This document shows, one piece after another, positions 5,282-8,368 of a stretch of 8,368 nt of DNA. The DNA comes from Bacteroidales bacterium. Its GTDB lineage: Bacteria; Bacteroidota; Bacteroidia; Bacteroidales; UBA3663. The position numbers were made by a program, and so were the translations under genes. How positions within the stretch are numbered: the stretch's first letter is position 1; the number at the start of each line of letters is the position of its first letter. The notes beneath the pieces are model-generated. The model was not told the DNA's origin. It saw only the letters and a program-made list of their open reading frames with translations, and did not search any database. The stretch is from the NCBI GenBank assembly GCA_016293065.1, contig JAEDEY010000087.1:1-8368 (forward strand), in the 5' to 3' direction.

Positions 5282-7099
5282 ATGAAGAATATCATTTCGT
5301 TTTTCGATTTCAAGCCGAAATTCTTCAGTTGCCTTAAGGACTACGATAAGCAGAAGTTTGGTCAGGATGCCTTGGCTGGACTCATCACAGGTATCGTTGC
5401 CCTTCCTTTGGCAATTGCATTCGGTATTGCGAGCGGTGTATCGCCTGAGAAAGGCATCATCACAGCTATTGTAGCAGGTTTCATCATTTCTGTATTGGGT
5501 GGTTCAAAGGTTCAGATTGGTGGACCTACCGGAGCTTTCATAGTAATCATCTATGGCATTGTGACCAATCCTGAATATGGTCTCCTTGGTCTTACAATAG
5601 CTACTATCCTCGCTGGCGTGCTCCTTATTCTCATGGGTGTATTCAAGCTTGGAACGGTAATCAAGTTCATACCTTATCCTATCATTATCGGTTTCACAGC
5701 AGGTATTGCCTTGACTATCTTCACTACACAGATGGGCGATATCTTTGGTCTGAAGCAGGCGGTGTTAGGCGAGGACGGATTGCCGATCATCGATTCTGAA
5801 ACAGGTGCTCAACTCATGGCTCCGCTAAAGACTCCTGGTGATTTCATCGGTAAGTGGATATGCTATTTCGAACATATCGACACGTTCAATCTCTGGAACT
5901 TTGTTGTGGCGCTTGTCAGCGTCCTCCTCATCATCTTCTCGCCAAAGGCTTTCAAGCGGGTGCCTGGTCTGAATAAGATTCCTGGTTCGCTTTATGCTAT
6001 CATCTTTGGTACTTTGATCGTACTTGGCCTGAAGCATTTCCTTGGTATTGAGGGCATTGACACCATTGGCGACCGTTTCGAGATTGAGGCAAAGCTTCCT
6101 CAGATGGTTGTCCCAACTATTACCTACGAAATGATTCGCAGTCTTATGCCTATCGCATTTACCATCGCTATCCTTGGTGCCATCGAGTCGCTTCTCTCAG
6201 CTGCTGTTGCCGATGGTGTGATTGGCGATCGTCATAATTCCAATACTGAGCTCATCGGACAGGGTGTTGCCAATATCGTTTCTCCATTGTTTGGCGGTAT
6301 TCCTGCCACTGGTGCCATTGCACGCACTATGACCAACATCAACAACGGAGGCAAGACTCCTGTAGCAGGCGTTATCCATGCTCTTGTGCTTCTGCTCATC
6401 CTTCTTGTACTGATGCCATTGGCCAACTATATACCTATGGCATGTCTCGCAGGTGTGCTTGTGATTGTGTCTTACAACATGTCGGGTTGGCGCACTTGCC
6501 GTGCTCTGCTCAAGAATCCTAAGAGCGACATTGCTGTGCTTGTGGTCACTTTCCTTCTCACAGTGATTTTCGATCTCACAGTGGCTATCGAGTTTGGCCT
6601 TGTTCTTGCATGTCTCCTTCTTCTCCGTCGCATTGCATCGACCAGCCATGTGTCTTTGCTCCATGGTGAGGTTGCAGTACACGACGATTCTGATATCATG
6701 GTGACAAGCGATGAGGAGCATCTCGAGATTCCTGAGGGTGTCCAGATATATGAGATCGATGGCCCATTCTTCTTCGGCATTGCAAACCGATTCGAGGAGC
6801 TCGCCTCTCAGACCTTCGAAACTCCAGTTGTACGTATCATACGTATGCGCAAGGTACCATTTGTCGATGCCACAGGTCTTCACAACCTTGAGGTCTTTGT
6901 TGAGAAGAGTCACGAAGATGGCATCCGCGTCATCCTTTCTGGTGTGCGTCCTGAAGTGCTTCGTGTCATCAAGCACACAAGCCTCTTCGGTGTAATAGGT
7001 GAGAAGAACATCTATGACCATATCAATGGAGCATTGGCTCGTGCCAAGGAGGTCGTTGCACATCCTCATGACCATCATCACCATTCTCATCATTCATAA
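5282..7099 (+). CDS. SulP-family anion transporter with STAS domain
   Basis: This is an inner-membrane transporter of the SLC26/SulP family, whose members carry sulfate, bicarbonate or dicarboxylates; the substrate cannot be read from sequence. The 605-residue protein starts with a short cytoplasmic segment and a dense run of hydrophobic helices from about 29 to 148 and again from about 204 to 447. Family signatures are ALPLAIAFGIASG (40-52), the substrate-site loop QIGGPTGAF (78-86), ESLLSAAVAD (302-311) and GGIPATGAIARTMTN (338-352). A STAS domain follows (about 485-590), with FFFGIANRFEEL (496-507) and VPFVDATGLHNLE (525-537). The loop at 151-200 is longer than a minimal turn. The last 12 residues contain eight His. 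The ATG at 5282 is preceded by a distant AAGG. The following gene starts 3 bases after the stop. Confidence 0.92.
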   Translation: MKNIISFFDFKPKFFSCLKDYDKQKFGQDALAGLITGIVALPLAIAFGIASGVSPEKGIITAIVAGFIISVLGGSKVQIGGPTGAFIVIIYGIVTNPEYGLLGLTIATILAGVLLILMGVFKLGTVIKFIPYPIIIGFTAGIALTIFTTQMGDIFGLKQAVLGEDGLPIIDSETGAQLMAPLKTPGDFIGKWICYFEHIDTFNLWNFVVALVSVLLIIFSPKAFKRVPGLNKIPGSLYAIIFGTLIVLGLKHFLGIEGIDTIGDRFEIEAKLPQMVVPTITYEMIRSLMPIAFTIAILGAIESLLSAAVADGVIGDRHNSNTELIGQGVANIVSPLFGGIPATGAIARTMTNINNGGKTPVAGVIHALVLLLILLVLMPLANYIPMACLAGVLVIVSYNMSGWRTCRALLKNPKSDIAVLVVTFLLTVIFDLTVAIEFGLVLACLLLLRRIASTSHVSLLHGEVAVHDDSDIMVTSDEEHLEIPEGVQIYEIDGPFFFGIANRFEELASQTFETPVVRIIRMRKVPFVDATGLHNLEVFVEKSHEDGIRVILSGVRPEVLRVIKHTSLFGVIGEKNIYDHINGALARAKEVVAHPHDHHHHSHHS

Positions 7100-7102
7100 G
7101 CA

Positions 7103-8236
7103 ATGATCACAGTCAAGGAAATCAGAGGTCGCAAGCAACTGAAGCGTTTCGTCAAGTTCGCTATCGATTTGTATAAGGGCAACGATTGTTATGTTCCGCC
7201 CATCATCAGTGACGAGGTAAACAATCTTGATCCTCGACATAATCCAGCTTTATGGTTTTGCGACTCTGTTTTCTTCATGGCAATCAACGATATGGGTAAG
7301 CCTGTAGGACGTATTGCAGGCTTCATCAATCCTCGATATAACCAAAAGACCGGACATCGTCTCTGTCGATTTGGTTATATCGATTTCATCAACGATCTTG
7401 AGGTCAGCAAGGCTCTGCTCGATGCAGTGGCAGCGTGGGGTCGGGAACATGGCATGGATTCGCTTGCTGGTCCCTTAGGTATGACCGATCTTGATTATGA
7501 GGGGGCATTGACCGAGGGCTTCGACCAACTCTCTACGATGTCAACAATCTACAACTATCCTTATTATGTTGACCACTTTGCGGCCTATGGTATGGAAGTT
7601 GATGCTCAATGGAACGAGTATGTCATTCCTATACCAGACCAGCTCACCGACAAGCATAAACAGGTAGCAGCCTTTGTGCGTTCACGCTACGGCTTGCGAT
7701 CATTCTCCGAAACCAGTCGCACAAGGCTTCGCGAAAAGTGGGGGCACAAGATCTTCGAACTGCTCAACGAAGCTTATTCGCCTCTATATTGCGTGTCAGA
7801 ACTCGACGACAATCAGATTCAGTATTATATCGACCTCTATCTTCCATTGTTGAGGCTTGACTGTATCCGTCTCGTAACCGATCGTGACGACAATCTCATC
7901 GGTTTTGCCATTACTTGTCCGTCAATGTCCAGCGCATTGCAAAAAGCCAAGGGCCGAATGTTGCCTCTGGGTTGGTATCATCTGTACAAGGCTATGCACA
8001 AGCGTGGAGGAACAGATATATGGGACTTGATGCTCATTGCCGTTCGTCCTGACTATCAAGGCAAAGGAGTCACTTCTCTCATCTTCACAGATCTCATCGA
8101 AGTGGGTCATCGTAATGGCTATCGTTATGTGTCGGCATACCCTCAGTTGGTCGATAATACAAAGGTACAAGACCAGTGGAAGTATTTTGACTACGAGATA
8201 AATCGTCGTCGCGCAACATTTAAATGCAGAATTTAG
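7103..8236 (+). CDS. GNAT-type N-acetyltransferase-like protein (YghO-like)
   Basis: The 377-residue cytosolic protein resembles the uncharacterised YghO-type group of GNAT-fold proteins. Its N-terminal part has the conserved pattern LYKGNDCYVPPI (23-34), HNPALWF (46-52), GRIAGFIN (69-76), FGYIDFINDLEVSKALLDAVAAW (90-112), GPLGMTDLDYEG (123-134) and YNYPYY (150-155). A C-terminal segment, LMLIAVRPDYQGKGV (309-323), looks like the beta4 and acetyl-CoA pyrophosphate loop of GNAT enzymes. This layout suggests two linked GNAT-like halves with the cofactor loop in the second. The substrate is unknown. It begins only 3 bases after the transporter stop, without a Shine-Dalgarno sequence, so it is almost certainly co-transcribed and probably translationally coupled. 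It ends with TAG and no clear terminator before the tRNA promoter. Confidence 0.72.
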   Translation: MITVKEIRGRKQLKRFVKFAIDLYKGNDCYVPPIISDEVNNLDPRHNPALWFCDSVFFMAINDMGKPVGRIAGFINPRYNQKTGHRLCRFGYIDFINDLEVSKALLDAVAAWGREHGMDSLAGPLGMTDLDYEGALTEGFDQLSTMSTIYNYPYYVDHFAAYGMEVDAQWNEYVIPIPDQLTDKHKQVAAFVRSRYGLRSFSETSRTRLREKWGHKIFELLNEAYSPLYCVSELDDNQIQYYIDLYLPLLRLDCIRLVTDRDDNLIGFAITCPSMSSALQKAKGRMLPLGWYHLYKAMHKRGGTDIWDLMLIAVRPDYQGKGVTSLIFTDLIEVGHRNGYRYVSAYPQLVDNTKVQDQWKYFDYEINRRRATFKCRI

Positions 8237-8245
8237 CAAAAAAAC

Positions 8246-8276
8246 TTGGCATTTTGAAATTTATTATCTATCTTTG
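8246..8276 (+). promoter_or_regulatory. Bacteroidota-type promoter for tRNA-Thr
   Basis: TTG (8246-8248), a 20-base spacer and TATCTTTG (8269-8276) form a full consensus promoter beginning 10 bases after the GNAT stop. The -7 octamer and spacing are identical to those of the clpS promoter. Transcription would start around 8281-8284, about 10 bases before the mature tRNA 5' end. Confidence 0.75.
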
Positions 8277-8292
8277 CGCGTTCAAAATCATT

Positions 8293-8365
<73 letters not shown>

Positions 8366-8368
8366 CAA

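Noticed and set aside
6197..7093. 298-codon open frame on the minus strand opposite the SulP gene
   Set aside because: It lies entirely antisense to a clear transporter gene. Its protein is Cys/His/Met-rich with no recognisable domain, which is typical of a codon-usage shadow.

Overview
The window looks like chromosomal core sequence from a Bacteroidota species, most likely order Bacteroidales and perhaps a Prevotella-type genome. That placement is inferred from two things. The promoters match the Bacteroidota pattern (a TTG/TTTG element, 19-20 bases, then TAnnTTTG), and most start codons lack a Shine-Dalgarno sequence. The protein families also fit. I see no insertion sequence, phage gene, CRISPR array or other mobile DNA.

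Left half, minus strand. Read in the direction of transcription, a small alpha/beta-hydrolase of the YqiA type (3791-4381) comes first. An AT-rich stretch of about 350 bases follows, and then clpS, clpA and aat in one tightly packed block. The first 27 codons of a probable formate/nitrite-type channel run off the left edge. ClpS (adaptor), ClpA (AAA+ unfoldase) and Aat (leucyl/phenylalanyl-tRNA-protein transferase) are three of the four components of the bacterial N-degron pathway; only ClpP is missing from the window. Aat adds a destabilising N-terminal residue, ClpS recognises it, and ClpA unfolds the substrate for ClpP. clpS and clpA are 16 bases apart, and the end of clpA overlaps the start of aat.

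The AT-rich stretch upstream of clpS is the most interesting non-coding part. On the minus strand it holds a near-perfect Bacteroidota promoter (3665-3696), about 100 bases without a convincing reading frame, a strong intrinsic terminator (3531-3566), and then a second promoter (3492-3522) placed to drive clpS. This could be an undescribed small RNA of about 130 nt or an attenuated leader of the clpS-clpA-aat operon.

Right half, plus strand. A divergent promoter region (4382-4545) separates the hydrolase from upp (uracil phosphoribosyltransferase, pyrimidine salvage). Next come a SulP-family anion transporter with a STAS domain and a histidine-rich tail, a GNAT-type acetyltransferase-like protein starting 3 bases after the transporter stop, and a tRNA-Thr(CGT) gene with its own promoter at the right edge.

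The protein-coding content is conventional and I do not see an exotic new system. The points that deserve checking are the candidate small RNA or leader, the compact N-degron operon, the His-rich transporter tail and the SulP-GNAT pairing.
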